DNA of 64,000 nucleotides, taken from NCBI RefSeq assembly GCF_004355185.1, contig NZ_CP037922.1, positions 2,698,001 to 2,762,000 of the forward strand, in the 5' to 3' direction. Numbering within the stretch: position 1 is the first letter of the stretch; every line of letters begins with the position of its first letter. The stretch is from Hymenobacter radiodurans (GTDB lineage Bacteria > Bacteroidota > Bacteroidia > Cytophagales > Hymenobacteraceae). The notes beneath the pieces were generated by a model. It did no database searches, had not been told where the DNA came from, and was given only the letters and a program-made list of their open reading frames with translations. Shown here piece by piece: positions 19,217 through 28,614 of the stretch. A program made the position numbers and the translations under genes.

Positions 19217-20467
19217 ATGCGGCAGGTACCTAATGCAGAAATCATTACCATCGGCGACGAGCTACTGTATGGCCAAGTTGTAGATACTAACTCCGCGTTT
19301 ATGGGTCAGGAGTTGGGTAAGCTTGGTATACGAGTGCGACAGATAACGAGTGTCTCCGACCGAGCGGCTGAAATAGTACTAGCCCTGGACGCCGCCCGCG
19401 AACGGGCCGATGTGGTGCTAATTACCGGTGGCCTCGGTCCGACGAAGGACGATTTGACCAAGCATATTCTCACGGAATATTTTCGCACCGAGTTGGTGCT
19501 GCATGAGCCTTCCCTGCGCGATGTGGAGGGCATTTTTGCTCGTTTTAACCGACCGATGCTGGAAGTGAACCGGCAGCAGGCTTACCTGCCCGCCGCCTGC
19601 ACGCCCGTTCGCAATGCGGTGGGTACGGCGCCGGGTATGTGGTTCGAAGACCGGGGCGTGGTGTTTGTGTCGATGCCGGGTGTGCCGTTTGAGATGAAGC
19701 GTATGATGACGGACATCGTATTGCCAAAGCTGAAAGAGCATTTTCACACGGCACCTATTGAGCACCTGGTTATTCAGACGGTAGGCATTGGCGAGTCGTT
19801 TCTGGCGGAGAAAATCTCGGATTGGGAAGACAGTTTGCCTCCCAATTTTAAGCTAGCTTATTTGCCTCACTTAGGGGCCGTACGCCTCCGCCTTACCGCC
19901 ACCGACGATGGAATACCCGACCTGCGCGGCCGACTGGAAGCGAACTTACCCTTGCTTCAGGAATTAATTGGAGAGTATATCTTTGCCGTTGGGGAAGTGT
20001 CGCTGGAGGCGGCCGTCGGCCAGTTATTAGTAGAGCGCAACCTCACTATTGGCACAGCCGAGAGTTGTACGGGCGGCTATCTGGCCCACAAGCTGACCAG
20101 TGTGGCGGGCAGCTCTCGCTATTTTCTGGGGGGCATTCTAGCTTATCATAACGATATCAAAATCAAACAGCTGGGCGTTAGCACTGAAACCTTAGCTACA
20201 CATGGAGCAGCAAGCGAAGCTACCGTGCGTGAGATGGCCGAAGGGGCGCGCAAGCACTTGGGCGTAGACGTGGCGCTGGCAACCAGCGGTATTGCCGGCC
20301 CGGGTGGCGGCACCCCCGAAAAGCCCGTCGGTACCGTCTGCATTGCCTACGCCGATGCCCACCAGACCATCAGCAAGCAGTTCACTTTCGACCGGGGGCG
20401 CCAGCTCAACATTGAGTACACAACTACAATCATCTTGAACCTGCTGCGGCTGAGCTTGCCGAAGTAA
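19217..20467 (+). CDS. cinA: CinA: competence/damage-inducible protein A, NMN deamidase family
   Basis: This is a full two-domain CinA of 416 residues. The N-terminal molybdopterin-binding-like domain shows IITIGDELLYGQVVDTN and TGGLGPTKDD. The C-terminal amidase domain shows GTAESCTGGYLAHKLTSVAG, GGILAYHNDIK and ATSGIAGPGGGTPEKPVGTV. The C-terminal domain deamidates nicotinamide mononucleotide in NAD recycling, and the N-terminal domain hydrolyses ADP-ribose in characterised homologues. The gene is intact. It lies between DUF4197 (divergent) and the E2 gene; no competence gene is adjacent. Confidence 0.96.
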   Translation: MRQVPNAEIITIGDELLYGQVVDTNSAFMGQELGKLGIRVRQITSVSDRAAEIVLALDAARERADVVLITGGLGPTKDDLTKHILTEYFRTELVLHEPSLRDVEGIFARFNRPMLEVNRQQAYLPAACTPVRNAVGTAPGMWFEDRGVVFVSMPGVPFEMKRMMTDIVLPKLKEHFHTAPIEHLVIQTVGIGESFLAEKISDWEDSLPPNFKLAYLPHLGAVRLRLTATDDGIPDLRGRLEANLPLLQELIGEYIFAVGEVSLEAAVGQLLVERNLTIGTAESCTGGYLAHKLTSVAGSSRYFLGGILAYHNDIKIKQLGVSTETLATHGAASEATVREMAEGARKHLGVDVALATSGIAGPGGGTPEKPVGTVCIAYADAHQTISKQFTFDRGRQLNIEYTTTIILNLLRLSLPK

Positions 20468-20584
20468 CGTAAGCGGCGGAAAGGAAGGGCTTAGATTTTT
20501 GGTAAAAGGGCATTGCTGTTTCAGGTTACTCCTGCCTTCTCTCTACCCGAAGCCTGCCACGCTTCCGCTACTCACTAAAACACC

Positions 20585-20592
20585 TACCTTTG
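20585..20592 (+). promoter_or_regulatory. Candidate -7 element (tacctttg) upstream of the E2 gene
   Basis: tacctttg matches TAnnTTTG and lies about 96 bases before the E2 ATG at 20689. The spacing would give a leader of roughly 90 bases. A -33 TTG is not obvious. Confidence 0.35.
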
Positions 20593-20688
20593 ATGCAGCT
20601 TAGCTGGCGTCCACCCCGCATACTATGGCGCCGACCAAGCAAGTTTTCTGACCTTCAACACCCAATAACCCCAACCCCCAATAACCGC

Positions 20689-22128
20689 ATGGCACGAGTG
20701 GAAATGGTGATGCCCAAAATGGGCGAAAGCATTATGGAAGGCACCGTCCTGAAATGGCTCAAACAAGTAGGCGACGCAATTGAGCAGGACGAATCAGTAC
20801 TGGAGGTGGCTACCGATAAAGTAGATACCGAGGTACCGGCCATTCATGCCGGCGTTTTGCAAGAAATTCTAGTACAGGAAGGCGAAGTAGTAGCGGTGGG
20901 GGCTCCCATTGCAATTGTTGAAACCGACGTGAATAGTGCCAGCGCTACGGCGCCAGCCGCAGCTCCTGCTGCTCCACAGGCAGTTTCGACCGTAGATACT
21001 CCAAATGGGCAGGATACGGCGGCCGATGTGCCACACGTACCTCAGCTGCAGGACGCGCAGGCTAGTCAATCATCGGCCCAGCCCCAACAAGGTCGCTTTT
21101 ATTCGCCCCTGGTATTGAGCATTGCCCGGCAGGAAGGCATTTCGATGGCTGATCTGGAATATTTGCCTGGTACCGGCAAGGAAAACCGCGTCACGAAAAA
21201 GGATATTCTGGACTACGTGGAAGGCGGCAAGAAGTCGTTAAGCCAGACGTCTGGCACAGCGGCTCCTGCGCCCGCGCAAACTGCTCCCCAGGCCGCCTCA
21301 GCGCCCGCCACGCAGTCGGTGCAGTCGCCACCTACGGCCACGGCTCAGGTGGCGCCAGCCGAAGCGGCAAAGCCAGCCAGCAGCGCGCCGGCCAGCAAGC
21401 CGGCCCCATCGGTGAGCGGCAACCAGGAGTTGATCGAAATGGACCGCATGCGCAAGATGATTGCTCAGCGCATGGTAGACAGCAAGCGAATTGCCCCCCA
21501 CGTTACCTCCTTTGTGGAAGCGGACGTGACTGATCTGGTAAACTGGCGCAACAAGCACAAAGACGCCTACAAGAAGCGCGAGGGCGAAAACCTCACCTTC
21601 ACGCCTATCCTCATCCAAGCCATTGCCCGCGCCATTCAGGACTTCCCCAATATCAACGTATCGGTGGATGGCGACTACATCATCAAGAAGCGTGACATCA
21701 ACATTGGCCTAGCGGTGGCGCTGCCTTCCGGCAATCTGATTGTGCCGGTTATTCATAATGCCGATCAGTTGAACCTGAATGGGTTGAGCAAAAAGGTGAA
21801 TGACCTGGCTAACCGGGCCCGCATCAACAAGCTAACTCCTGGCGACTTGGAAGGCGGTACCTATACTGTATCCAACGTAGGATCTTTCGGTAACGTGATG
21901 GGCACGCCCATTATCATGCAGCCGCAGGTAGCCATCATGGCGCTGGGTGCTATCAAAAAGAAGCCGGCTGTTATTGAAACGCCCCAAGGTGATTTGATCG
22001 GTATCCGTCACTTCATGTTCCTTTCCCACTCCTACGACCACCGTGTGGTTGATGGCTCGCTAGGCGGTATGTTCGTGCGTAAAGTGGCCGACTATCTGGA
22101 GCAATTTGATCCAAATACGGTTATCTAA
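20689..22128 (+). CDS. 2-oxoacid dehydrogenase E2 (dihydrolipoamide acyltransferase)
   Basis: This 479-residue acyltransferase core of a pyruvate or branched-chain 2-oxoacid dehydrogenase complex starts with a lipoyl domain (MARVEMVMPKMGESIMEGTV; lipoyl lysine in EVATDKVDTEV). An Ala/Pro linker follows, then a peripheral-subunit-binding domain (YSPLVLSIARQEGISMADL), a second Ala/Pro linker, and the catalytic domain ending with SHSYDHRVVDGSLGG, which has the HxxxDG histidine and aspartate. The GESIMEGTV lipoyl start is more like branched-chain or generic E2 than pyruvate E2, so the substrate is left open. The ATG at 20689 is chosen because the lipoyl domain begins there. E1 and E3 genes are not adjacent. 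Confidence 0.92.
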   Translation: MARVEMVMPKMGESIMEGTVLKWLKQVGDAIEQDESVLEVATDKVDTEVPAIHAGVLQEILVQEGEVVAVGAPIAIVETDVNSASATAPAAAPAAPQAVSTVDTPNGQDTAADVPHVPQLQDAQASQSSAQPQQGRFYSPLVLSIARQEGISMADLEYLPGTGKENRVTKKDILDYVEGGKKSLSQTSGTAAPAPAQTAPQAASAPATQSVQSPPTATAQVAPAEAAKPASSAPASKPAPSVSGNQELIEMDRMRKMIAQRMVDSKRIAPHVTSFVEADVTDLVNWRNKHKDAYKKREGENLTFTPILIQAIARAIQDFPNINVSVDGDYIIKKRDINIGLAVALPSGNLIVPVIHNADQLNLNGLSKKVNDLANRARINKLTPGDLEGGTYTVSNVGSFGNVMGTPIIMQPQVAIMALGAIKKKPAVIETPQGDLIGIRHFMFLSHSYDHRVVDGSLGGMFVRKVADYLEQFDPNTVI

Positions 22129-22172
22129 ATCTGCGCTCAACATCGTAAATAGCGGCGCGGCTGCACTTGAAT

Positions 22173-22204
22173 AAGCCCGTCTGGTAGACGGGCTTTTCTT
22201 TTTC
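22173..22204 (+). terminator. Terminator of the E2 gene
   Basis: The stem aagcccgtct with agacgggctt and a 4-base loop is followed by ttcttttt. It is one of the few terminators here that does not use the GGGGGGC motif. Confidence 0.85.
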
Positions 22205-22218
22205 TAAATCAATTGCTT

Positions 22219-22407
22219 ATGAAGAATATTTTTTCACTGATTGCCCTCGTCATTTCATTAGGGCTAATCATCTTTTTGTACTTCCAGTTATCCTCAACTC
22301 AAGAGGCGTTGCGCCAAGCAGAACAACGATATGCCGACTGCGAGAAGGTGACGTTTCAACTGCAAAATCAGCTTACGGCCCAGCAACGCGCGGCTGAAGC
22401 GAAGTAA
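22219..22407 (+). CDS. Small membrane-anchored coiled-coil protein, function unknown
   Basis: This 62-residue protein has an N-terminal hydrophobic helix (IFSLIALVISLGLIIFLYFQL) followed by a charged heptad-like segment (SSTQEALRQAEQRYADCEKVTFQLQNQL) typical of a short coiled coil. The layout is that of a single-pass protein with a soluble helical tail, like FtsL/FtsB-type or small envelope-stress proteins. The ATG at 22219 follows the E2 terminator by 15 bases, and a terminator follows at 22429, so it is a separate transcription unit. I do not recognise the family. Confidence 0.6.
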   Translation: MKNIFSLIALVISLGLIIFLYFQLSSTQEALRQAEQRYADCEKVTFQLQNQLTAQQRAAEAK

Positions 22408-22428
22408 ACCCACCGCTGGCGCAGCCAT

Positions 22429-22464
22429 AAAAAAAGCCCCCAGATATTTTCTGGGGGCTTTTTT
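22429..22464. terminator. Bidirectional terminator, iterated-motif type
   Basis: Seven A, GCCCCCAGA, a short loop, TCTGGGGGC and six T. Both homopolymer arms have five bases. It lies between the small coiled-coil gene (plus) and the oligopeptidase gene (minus) and can serve both. Confidence 0.9.
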
Positions 22465-22477
22465 CGGCTGGATAGTC

Positions 22478-24607
22478 CTACGACTTAATTCCCAAAAGCA
22501 TCAGCATAAACGCTTGCTGCCGGGCTACGTCGCGAATGGACTTAAAGCGGCCAGATGCACCGCCGTGGCCCGCTGCCATATCGGTGTGCAGCAGCAATAA
22601 GTTGTTATCGGTTTTCATGGTGCGCAGCTTCGCAACCCATTTGGCAGGCTCAAAATACTGTACCTGCGAGTCGTGCAGACCAGTGGTAACGAGCATGTTA
22701 GGGTACGGCTGCTTTTTCACGTTGTCGTAGGGCGAGTACGAGAGCATGTAGTCGTAGTACTCTTTCTTGTTAGGATTGCCCCACTCGTCATACTCGCCAG
22801 TGGTGAGCGGAATGCTTTCATCCAGCATGGTAGTTACCACATCCACGAACGGTACGCCGGCCAATACGCCTTTGTACAGATCAGGACGCATGTTCACTAC
22901 GGCACCCATCAGCAGGCCACCGGCGCTGCCGCCTTGAGCAAACAGCTTAGCTGGCGAGGTAAACTTCTGCTGAATTAGGAACTCCGAGCAGTCGATGAAG
23001 TCGGTAAAGGTGTTCTTTTTCTTGAGCAATTTGCCATCCTCGTACCACTGTCGGCCCATTTCCTGTCCACCGCGAATGTGGCACAGCGCGTAGGCAAAGC
23101 CGCGGTTAAGCAGGCTCAGGCGCGCGGCACTGAAGGTCGCGTTGGAAATAATCCCGTAGGAACCATAGGCGTATTGGAGCACCGGCGCATTGCCGTCTTT
23201 CTTGAAGCCCTTCTTGTACACAATCGAAATCGGAATCTTCGTGCCGTCTTTGGCCGTGGCGTACATGCGCTCCGTCACGTAATCTTCCTTATTAAAGCCC
23301 CCCAGCACGGCTTGCTCCTTGAGCAGCGTTTTCTGCTTCGTGACCATGTTGTAGTCGTACGTGGAATTGGGCGTGGTAAGCGAGGTGTACGAATAGCGCA
23401 GTACTGGCGTATCAAACTCGGGGTTCACACTGATACTAGCCGAGTACGTAGGCTCCCCGAAATTGAGGTAGTGCTCCTCGCCTTTCCAGGGACGCACGCG
23501 CAAGCCTAACAAGCCTTCCTTGCGCTCACCCAGCACGAGGAAGTTCTTGAACAGCTCCATGTTCTCCAGAAACACGTCCTTGCGGTGCGGAATAATCTCT
23601 TTCCAAGCCGTTTTAGCTGTATTGCTGACGGGTGTTTCGAGCAGACGATAGTTGGGAGCACCGGCATTCGAGCGAATGTAAAATTTGTCCCCCAGGTGCT
23701 CTACGTCGTAGAGATGGTCCTTTTCGCGGGCCAAGAATACTTTGGGAGCAGCCGTGGGGTTGCTGGCGTCGATGTAGCGCAACTCGGAGGACATGGTGCT
23801 GCCCATGCCGATGAAGATGTACTTCTTCGACTTGGTACGACCTACGCCTAGGTTAAAGGTATTATCCTTCTCCTCGTACACCAGCACGTCCTGCTTGGGG
23901 TCAGTGCCCAGCGTGTGCCGGTACACCTGATAAGGCAGCAACGTGGTGGGGTCTTTTTTGGCGTAGAAAAGTGTCTTGTTGTCGGCGGCCCACACGGCAT
24001 TACCGCTCGTATTCACGATTTTCTCGGGGTACAGCTTGCCTGTTTTCAGGTCCTTAAAGCGCAATGTGTACAAGCGGCGGCTCACTGTATCGGCGCCGTA
24101 GGCCATCACCAGGTTGTTGTCGCTAACCTCGTAGCCGCCAATTTGGAAGTACGTTTTATCCTTCCCCAACTCGTTGGCGTTGAGCAGAATTTCCTCCGGC
24201 GCCTTCATATCGCCCTTCTTGCGGCAGTAGATGGGGTACTCGCTGCCCGCCTCGTAGCGGGTATAATAATAGTAGCCGTTGTCGCGGTAAGGCACCGATT
24301 CGTCCTGCTCTTTGATACGACCTTTTATTTCGTTAAACAGCTTGTCTTCCAGCTCTTTGGCGGGCGCCATCTGCTTGTCGAAGTAAGCATTCTCAGCGTT
24401 GAGGTAGCTGATTACCTCGGGGTTTTCGCGCTCATTCAGCCAGTAATAGTTATCAGTGCGCGTGCCAAAGGGCGAGGTGAGCTGCTTGGGCTTGCTGGGC
24501 GCGAGAGGCGGAGTGGTCATGGTGTAGGTTGTAGGCTGGGTCTGGGCCTGCGCTACGCCGAGCGTCAGGGCGAAGGCACCAGCCAGCCAGAGTAAGGAAT
24601 GATTCAT
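22478..24607 (-). CDS. ptrB: Oligopeptidase B-like S9 family serine peptidase, exported
   Basis: This 709-residue peptidase begins with a signal peptide (LLWLAGAFALTLGVAQAQ), then the N-terminal seven-bladed propeller of the prolyl oligopeptidase family, starting near NYYWLNERENPEVISYL. The alpha/beta-hydrolase catalytic domain carries the nucleophile serine in FAQGGSAGGLLMGAV, the acid in TGLHDSQVQY and the histidine in DMAAGHGGASGR. The family cleaves small peptides after basic residues (oligopeptidase B) or proline; the overall pattern is nearest to oligopeptidase B. Export suggests peptide digestion in the periplasm. The gene has its own terminator and no co-transcribed neighbour. Confidence 0.9.
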   Translation of the reverse strand: MNHSLLWLAGAFALTLGVAQAQTQPTTYTMTTPPLAPSKPKQLTSPFGTRTDNYYWLNERENPEVISYLNAENAYFDKQMAPAKELEDKLFNEIKGRIKEQDESVPYRDNGYYYYTRYEAGSEYPIYCRKKGDMKAPEEILLNANELGKDKTYFQIGGYEVSDNNLVMAYGADTVSRRLYTLRFKDLKTGKLYPEKIVNTSGNAVWAADNKTLFYAKKDPTTLLPYQVYRHTLGTDPKQDVLVYEEKDNTFNLGVGRTKSKKYIFIGMGSTMSSELRYIDASNPTAAPKVFLAREKDHLYDVEHLGDKFYIRSNAGAPNYRLLETPVSNTAKTAWKEIIPHRKDVFLENMELFKNFLVLGERKEGLLGLRVRPWKGEEHYLNFGEPTYSASISVNPEFDTPVLRYSYTSLTTPNSTYDYNMVTKQKTLLKEQAVLGGFNKEDYVTERMYATAKDGTKIPISIVYKKGFKKDGNAPVLQYAYGSYGIISNATFSAARLSLLNRGFAYALCHIRGGQEMGRQWYEDGKLLKKKNTFTDFIDCSEFLIQQKFTSPAKLFAQGGSAGGLLMGAVVNMRPDLYKGVLAGVPFVDVVTTMLDESIPLTTGEYDEWGNPNKKEYYDYMLSYSPYDNVKKQPYPNMLVTTGLHDSQVQYFEPAKWVAKLRTMKTDNNLLLLHTDMAAGHGGASGRFKSIRDVARQQAFMLMLLGIKS

Positions 24608-24709
24608 AGAGGGTTAGGCTGAGTTGGAGTGTAGAACAAGCTAAAGATACTGAAATGAATTAGCCTAGCTTACAGCGCAAGCTATTTCCAAACAGAAACA
24701 GGCATGCGC

Positions 24710-24745
24710 AAAAAAGCCCCCCAGTATGCGGCTGGGGGCTTTTTT
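24710..24745. terminator. Terminator pair of the iterated motif between ptrB and valS
   Basis: AAAAAAGCCCCCCAG ... CTGGGGGCTTTTTT with a short loop; the arms have six C but five G. It lies just downstream of valS on the minus strand. Confidence 0.88.
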
Positions 24746-24758
24746 GAAAGGAATAAAT

Positions 24759-27389
24759 CTACAGTGCGGCTAGGCTCTGCTCCAACGCCGTAATTTTTCC
24801 CTCGGCGTCGGCCTGCTTCTGTCGCTCCCGCTCCAATACGTCAGGCTTGGCATTCTGCACGAATTTCTCGTTGCTTAGCTTCTTCATTACCGACTCTAGA
24901 AAGCCACGGGCGTACTCAATTTCCCTCGTCAGTCGCTCGCGCTCGGCGCCCAGGTCAATGTGGCCTTCCAAGGGAATGAAGAACTCACCCGTACCCAGCA
25001 CGAAGCTGACAGCCCCGGCCGGAGCAGCCTCCACGAAGCTGATGTCGCTGAGCGCGGCCAGCTTCCTAATTACCCCGTCGTAGTCGCGCAGCAAAACGGC
25101 TTCCTCGGTTTTCGCTGCCAGCGTCAGTGGCTTGTTTGGGCCGATGCCTTTCTGATTGCGCACATTCCGAACGCCGGCTACTATTTCCAGTGCTTTGTCC
25201 ATGCGGCTCAGGATATCGGCAGCGTTTGCCAACGGCTGCGGCTTGGGCCAGGCCGCTACGCAGACGTACTCTTTCTCACCGCGCTCAGCCAGTTCGTGCC
25301 ATATCTCCTCCGTAATGAAGGGCATGAACGGATGCATAAGCTTGAGCAGAGTTTCGAGGTAAGCCGTGGTCTGGCGTAGCGTCTCCGGGTCGATGGGCGC
25401 CTGATAAGCCGGCTTAATCATTTCCAGGTATACCGAGCAGAAGTCATCCCACACAAGCTTGTACACGGTCATGAGTGCGTCTGACATGCGGAACTTGGCA
25501 AAATGCTCGTCCAGCTCTGTCTGCGCACTTTGCAGCTTCGCCCCGAACCATTCTACAGCCTTTTCATTCACGAACGGCAGCTCCTGATTTACCTCCCAGC
25601 CCTGCGTTAGGCGGAAGGCATTCCAGAGCTTGTTGGTGAAGTTGCGGCCTTGTTCCACGAGGCGAATATCGAACAGCAAATCATTACCAGCCGGCGACGA
25701 AAACAGCATACCAGTGCGCACGCCATCGGCGCCGTACTGCGCAATAAGGTCCAGCGGGTCAGGCGAGTTGCCGAGCTGCTTGCTCATCTTACGGCCCTGG
25801 TCGTCGCGCACGATGCCCGTCAGGTATACGTTGCGGAATGGCACCTCTTTGCGGTACTCCAAACCGGCCATGATCATGCGAGCTACCCAGAAGAACAGAA
25901 TCTCGGGGGCAGTTACGAGGTCATCGGTAGGATAGAAATAGTTGATGTCGGGATTGTCGGGATCCTTGAATCCATCGAACACTGAAATGGGCCACAACCA
26001 GGAAGAAAACCACGTATCGAGCACGTCTTCTTCCTGCCGTAAGTCACTGATTTGCAAATCAAGGTTCCCGGTCTTTTCACGTGCTGCTTCAAGTGCCTCG
26101 TTCTCCGAAAGAGCAACTACAAAAGAGCCATCGGGGAGGTAGTATGCCGGGATGCGCTGCCCCCACCATAGCTGCCGCGAGATGCACCAGTCACGCACGT
26201 TCTCCATCCACACCCGGTACATGTTCTTAAACTTGGGCGGGTGCAGTTTGATTTCGTCGTTCTCCACTACGGCCAGCGCTTTGGCAGCCATCTGGTCCAT
26301 TTTGCAGAACCACTGCATGCTCAGGCGCGGCTCAATCACTGCCCCGGTGCGCTCAGAAGTTTGCAGCACGCTAGCGTAGTCCTCAATCTTATCGAGCAGG
26401 CCGGCAGCCTGCAAATCTTTGGCTATCTGCTTGCGGGCAGCAAAACGATCCTGCCCCACGTAGAGCACAGCTTTTTCATTCAGCGAGCCGTCGTCGTTGA
26501 GAATATCAATAACGGGCAGATTGTGCTTCACGCCCAACTCGTAGTCGTTCAGATCGTGGGCCGGCGTCACTTTCAGCGCGCCCGTTCCGAAATCGATGGC
26601 TACGTACTCATCCAGAATAATGGGCACCTCACGACCCAGCAGCGGAATGCTTACCTGCTGGCTGTGTAGGTGCTTGTAGCGCTCATCATTGGGGTTTACG
26701 GCCACGGCTACATCGGCCATAATCGTCTCGGGGCGCGAGGTAGCTACGGTCAAGAACTGGCCCTCCTGCCCTACCACTGGGTAGCGCAGATAATACATTT
26801 TGGCCTGGGTATCCTTGGCAATAACTTCCTCATCGGAAATAGCCGTGCGGCTCTGCGGATCCCAGTTTACCATGCGTATCCCACGGTAGATCTGGCCCTT
26901 TTGGTATAGGTCCACGAAGACGCGCAGTACAGCGTCGGTCAGTTCGGGCTCCATGGTGAAGCGGGTGCGGTCCCAATCGCAGGAAGCGCCGAGCTTCTTG
27001 AGTTGCTCCAGGATAATGCCGCCGTATTTTTCCTTCCATTCCCAAGCGTGAGCCAGAAACTCTTCACGGGTGAGGTCGCGCTTGTCGATGCCTTTTTCCT
27101 TCAGTAGGGCCACTACCTTAGCTTCGGTAGCAATAGACGCGTGGTCGGTGCCGGGCACCCAGCAGGCTTCCTTGCCCTGCATGCGGGCCCGGCGCACCAA
27201 CACATCTTGAATGGTATTATTGAGCATATGGCCCATGTGTAGCACGCCCGTCACGTTGGGCGGCGGAATCACCACGGAGTAGGCAGGCTTGCGCGGGTTG
27301 GGCTTGGCTTTAAAAAAGCCCTGCTCCTGCCAACGCGTGTACCATTTGGCTTCTACGTCGGCGGGAGTATAGGTTTTGGCGATAGACAT
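24759..27389 (-). CDS. valS: Valyl-tRNA synthetase
   Basis: This class I aminoacyl-tRNA synthetase of 876 residues charges tRNA-Val. Hallmarks in order are PPPNVTGVLHMGHML (HIGH motif), CWVPGTDHASIATE, the editing domain with TVATSRPETIMAD, the KMSKS equivalent GRKMSKQLGNSPDP, the anticodon-binding domain, and a C-terminal arm with the coiled coil (GAERERLTREIEYARGFL). The ATG at 27387-27389 (MSIAKTYTP) is preferred over one five codons upstream. A copy of the iterated motif (ggggggcaaattc) sits a few bases before the start. Confidence 0.97.
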   Translation of the reverse strand: MSIAKTYTPADVEAKWYTRWQEQGFFKAKPNPRKPAYSVVIPPPNVTGVLHMGHMLNNTIQDVLVRRARMQGKEACWVPGTDHASIATEAKVVALLKEKGIDKRDLTREEFLAHAWEWKEKYGGIILEQLKKLGASCDWDRTRFTMEPELTDAVLRVFVDLYQKGQIYRGIRMVNWDPQSRTAISDEEVIAKDTQAKMYYLRYPVVGQEGQFLTVATSRPETIMADVAVAVNPNDERYKHLHSQQVSIPLLGREVPIILDEYVAIDFGTGALKVTPAHDLNDYELGVKHNLPVIDILNDDGSLNEKAVLYVGQDRFAARKQIAKDLQAAGLLDKIEDYASVLQTSERTGAVIEPRLSMQWFCKMDQMAAKALAVVENDEIKLHPPKFKNMYRVWMENVRDWCISRQLWWGQRIPAYYLPDGSFVVALSENEALEAAREKTGNLDLQISDLRQEEDVLDTWFSSWLWPISVFDGFKDPDNPDINYFYPTDDLVTAPEILFFWVARMIMAGLEYRKEVPFRNVYLTGIVRDDQGRKMSKQLGNSPDPLDLIAQYGADGVRTGMLFSSPAGNDLLFDIRLVEQGRNFTNKLWNAFRLTQGWEVNQELPFVNEKAVEWFGAKLQSAQTELDEHFAKFRMSDALMTVYKLVWDDFCSVYLEMIKPAYQAPIDPETLRQTTAYLETLLKLMHPFMPFITEEIWHELAERGEKEYVCVAAWPKPQPLANAADILSRMDKALEIVAGVRNVRNQKGIGPNKPLTLAAKTEEAVLLRDYDGVIRKLAALSDISFVEAAPAGAVSFVLGTGEFFIPLEGHIDLGAERERLTREIEYARGFLESVMKKLSNEKFVQNAKPDVLERERQKQADAEGKITALEQSLAAL

Positions 27390-27423
27390 GGGCGCGGGGG
27401 GCAAATTCAGTTCTAAACAAAGA

Positions 27424-27431
27424 CAAAAGTA
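27424..27431 (-). promoter_or_regulatory. Candidate -7 element (tacttttg) of valS
   Basis: On the minus strand tacttttg lies about 35 bases before the valS ATG and matches TAnnTTTG. A TTG lies upstream at slightly short spacing (15 bases). An iterated-motif copy lies just upstream of it and another lies between the box and the gene. Confidence 0.4.
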
Positions 27432-27513
27432 GGCATTTCAACTGGGCAAATGCCCCCCAGAACATCAGATTGGCTAAACTGAAACCGGGACGTCAATTCT
27501 TAGCTTCTGGTCC

Positions 27514-27521
27514 TACCTTTG
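27514..27521 (+). promoter_or_regulatory. Candidate -7 element (tacctttg) of the nitrilase gene
   Basis: tacctttg matches TAnnTTTG, about 92 bases before the ATG at 27613. No clear -33 TTG is present. Confidence 0.35.
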
Positions 27522-27612
27522 AGTCCGAAAAGGGATTGACCGATCTACAGAGAGGAGTCAGGTTCGTTTTTTGCTTTATTTTTACTGTTCTGTTCACCGT
27601 TTTTCTGTCGGC

Positions 27613-28530
27613 ATGGCCGCTTTGTTCTCTTTTCGAAAAGCACCAAAAGCTACTCCCAGCACTTCTGGACCGGTTAATTTGCCCCCCACTACCTCCGTAC
27701 GGATCGGGATGGGCCAGCTACTGGTAGAGGGCGGCGAACCACTGCGCAACTTGGAGCGGGCCGCTCGCATGATCGGTGAAGCAGCGCAGCAAGGCTGCGA
27801 GTTAATTCTGCTACCCGAAACGCTCGACTTTGCTTGGACGCACCCAAGCGCCCTCACAGAGGCGCAACCTATTCCAGGACCGTTCAGCGACCTGCTTTGC
27901 GAGCAGGCAAGCAAGCACAAGATCTACGTGTGCGCGGGCCTTACGGAACGGTTAAATGGTCGGAACTACAACGCCGCAATTCTGATAAATCCGGAAGGCG
28001 AAATTATCGTTAAATATCACAAGATAAACCTATTAGGCGTTGAGTTGCCGTTTTACGCAGTGGGTCAGACCCTGAATGTAGTGGACACGCCTTTGGGGAA
28101 AATCGGAGTTAATATCTGCGCCGACAACTACCTCGATGGTTTGTCCATTGGTCACACGCTAGCTCGTATGGGCGCTGAGTTCATCATCTCTCCTTCTTCC
28201 TGGACCGTCGATTATTCGCTGACGGAAGAGGATGATCCGTACCGCGAAAAATGGGTGAATCCATTCTCCATTCTGGCGCGCCTATATAATGTGGTGGTGG
28301 TCGGCACCACGTCGGTGGGCTATATTGTGGGCGGCCCGTATGAGGGCAAGAAAAGCGTAGGCTGTTCTCTGGCAGTCGATGCGAGCGGTGTGCGGGCCCA
28401 AGGTACTTTTAACGAGTTTGCGGGTGACTTAGTGGTGGCCGATTTGCCCCGTCCGATTCGTCCGGAGCAGGGAACGGCCATTGGCGAAATGCTCCAACGC
28501 AAAGGCTATCAGTTTGATAAGTTGCTTTAA
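27613..28530 (+). CDS. Carbon-nitrogen hydrolase (nitrilase superfamily)
   Basis: This 305-residue amidase-fold enzyme has the complete nitrilase triad: glutamate in LLPETLDF, lysine in VKYHKINLLG and cysteine in VNICADNYLD. It also has the family's NYNAAILINPEGEI strand. Members hydrolyse amides or nitriles, and some serve as glutaminase domains that feed ammonia to a PP-loop synthetase. The next gene, 84 bases downstream, encodes a PP-loop amidotransferase, which makes that role attractive here (inference). The ATG at 27613 (MAALFSFRKAP) is chosen; the frame is open further up. An iterated-motif copy (ttgccccccact) is in frame near the N-terminus. Confidence 0.88.
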   Translation: MAALFSFRKAPKATPSTSGPVNLPPTTSVRIGMGQLLVEGGEPLRNLERAARMIGEAAQQGCELILLPETLDFAWTHPSALTEAQPIPGPFSDLLCEQASKHKIYVCAGLTERLNGRNYNAAILINPEGEIIVKYHKINLLGVELPFYAVGQTLNVVDTPLGKIGVNICADNYLDGLSIGHTLARMGAEFIISPSSWTVDYSLTEEDDPYREKWVNPFSILARLYNVVVVGTTSVGYIVGGPYEGKKSVGCSLAVDASGVRAQGTFNEFAGDLVVADLPRPIRPEQGTAIGEMLQRKGYQFDKLL

Positions 28531-28614
28531 AATAACGCCTATCCATTTATTCACGTTATAAACCTTACTAAGCAAAGCTTCAAATTTCCTAGTCTTTCAC
28601 TTTTCCTTTGCCGC

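Noticed and set aside
19217..20467. cinA as proof of DNA uptake linked to the iterated motif
   Set aside because: CinA is a widespread NMN deamidase and is present in non-competent bacteria, so it does not support uptake by itself.
27571..27612. Longer nitrilase start giving an N-terminal hydrophobic extension
   Set aside because: The extension (LYFYCSVHRFSVG) has no family match; the ATG at 27613 gives the usual beginning.
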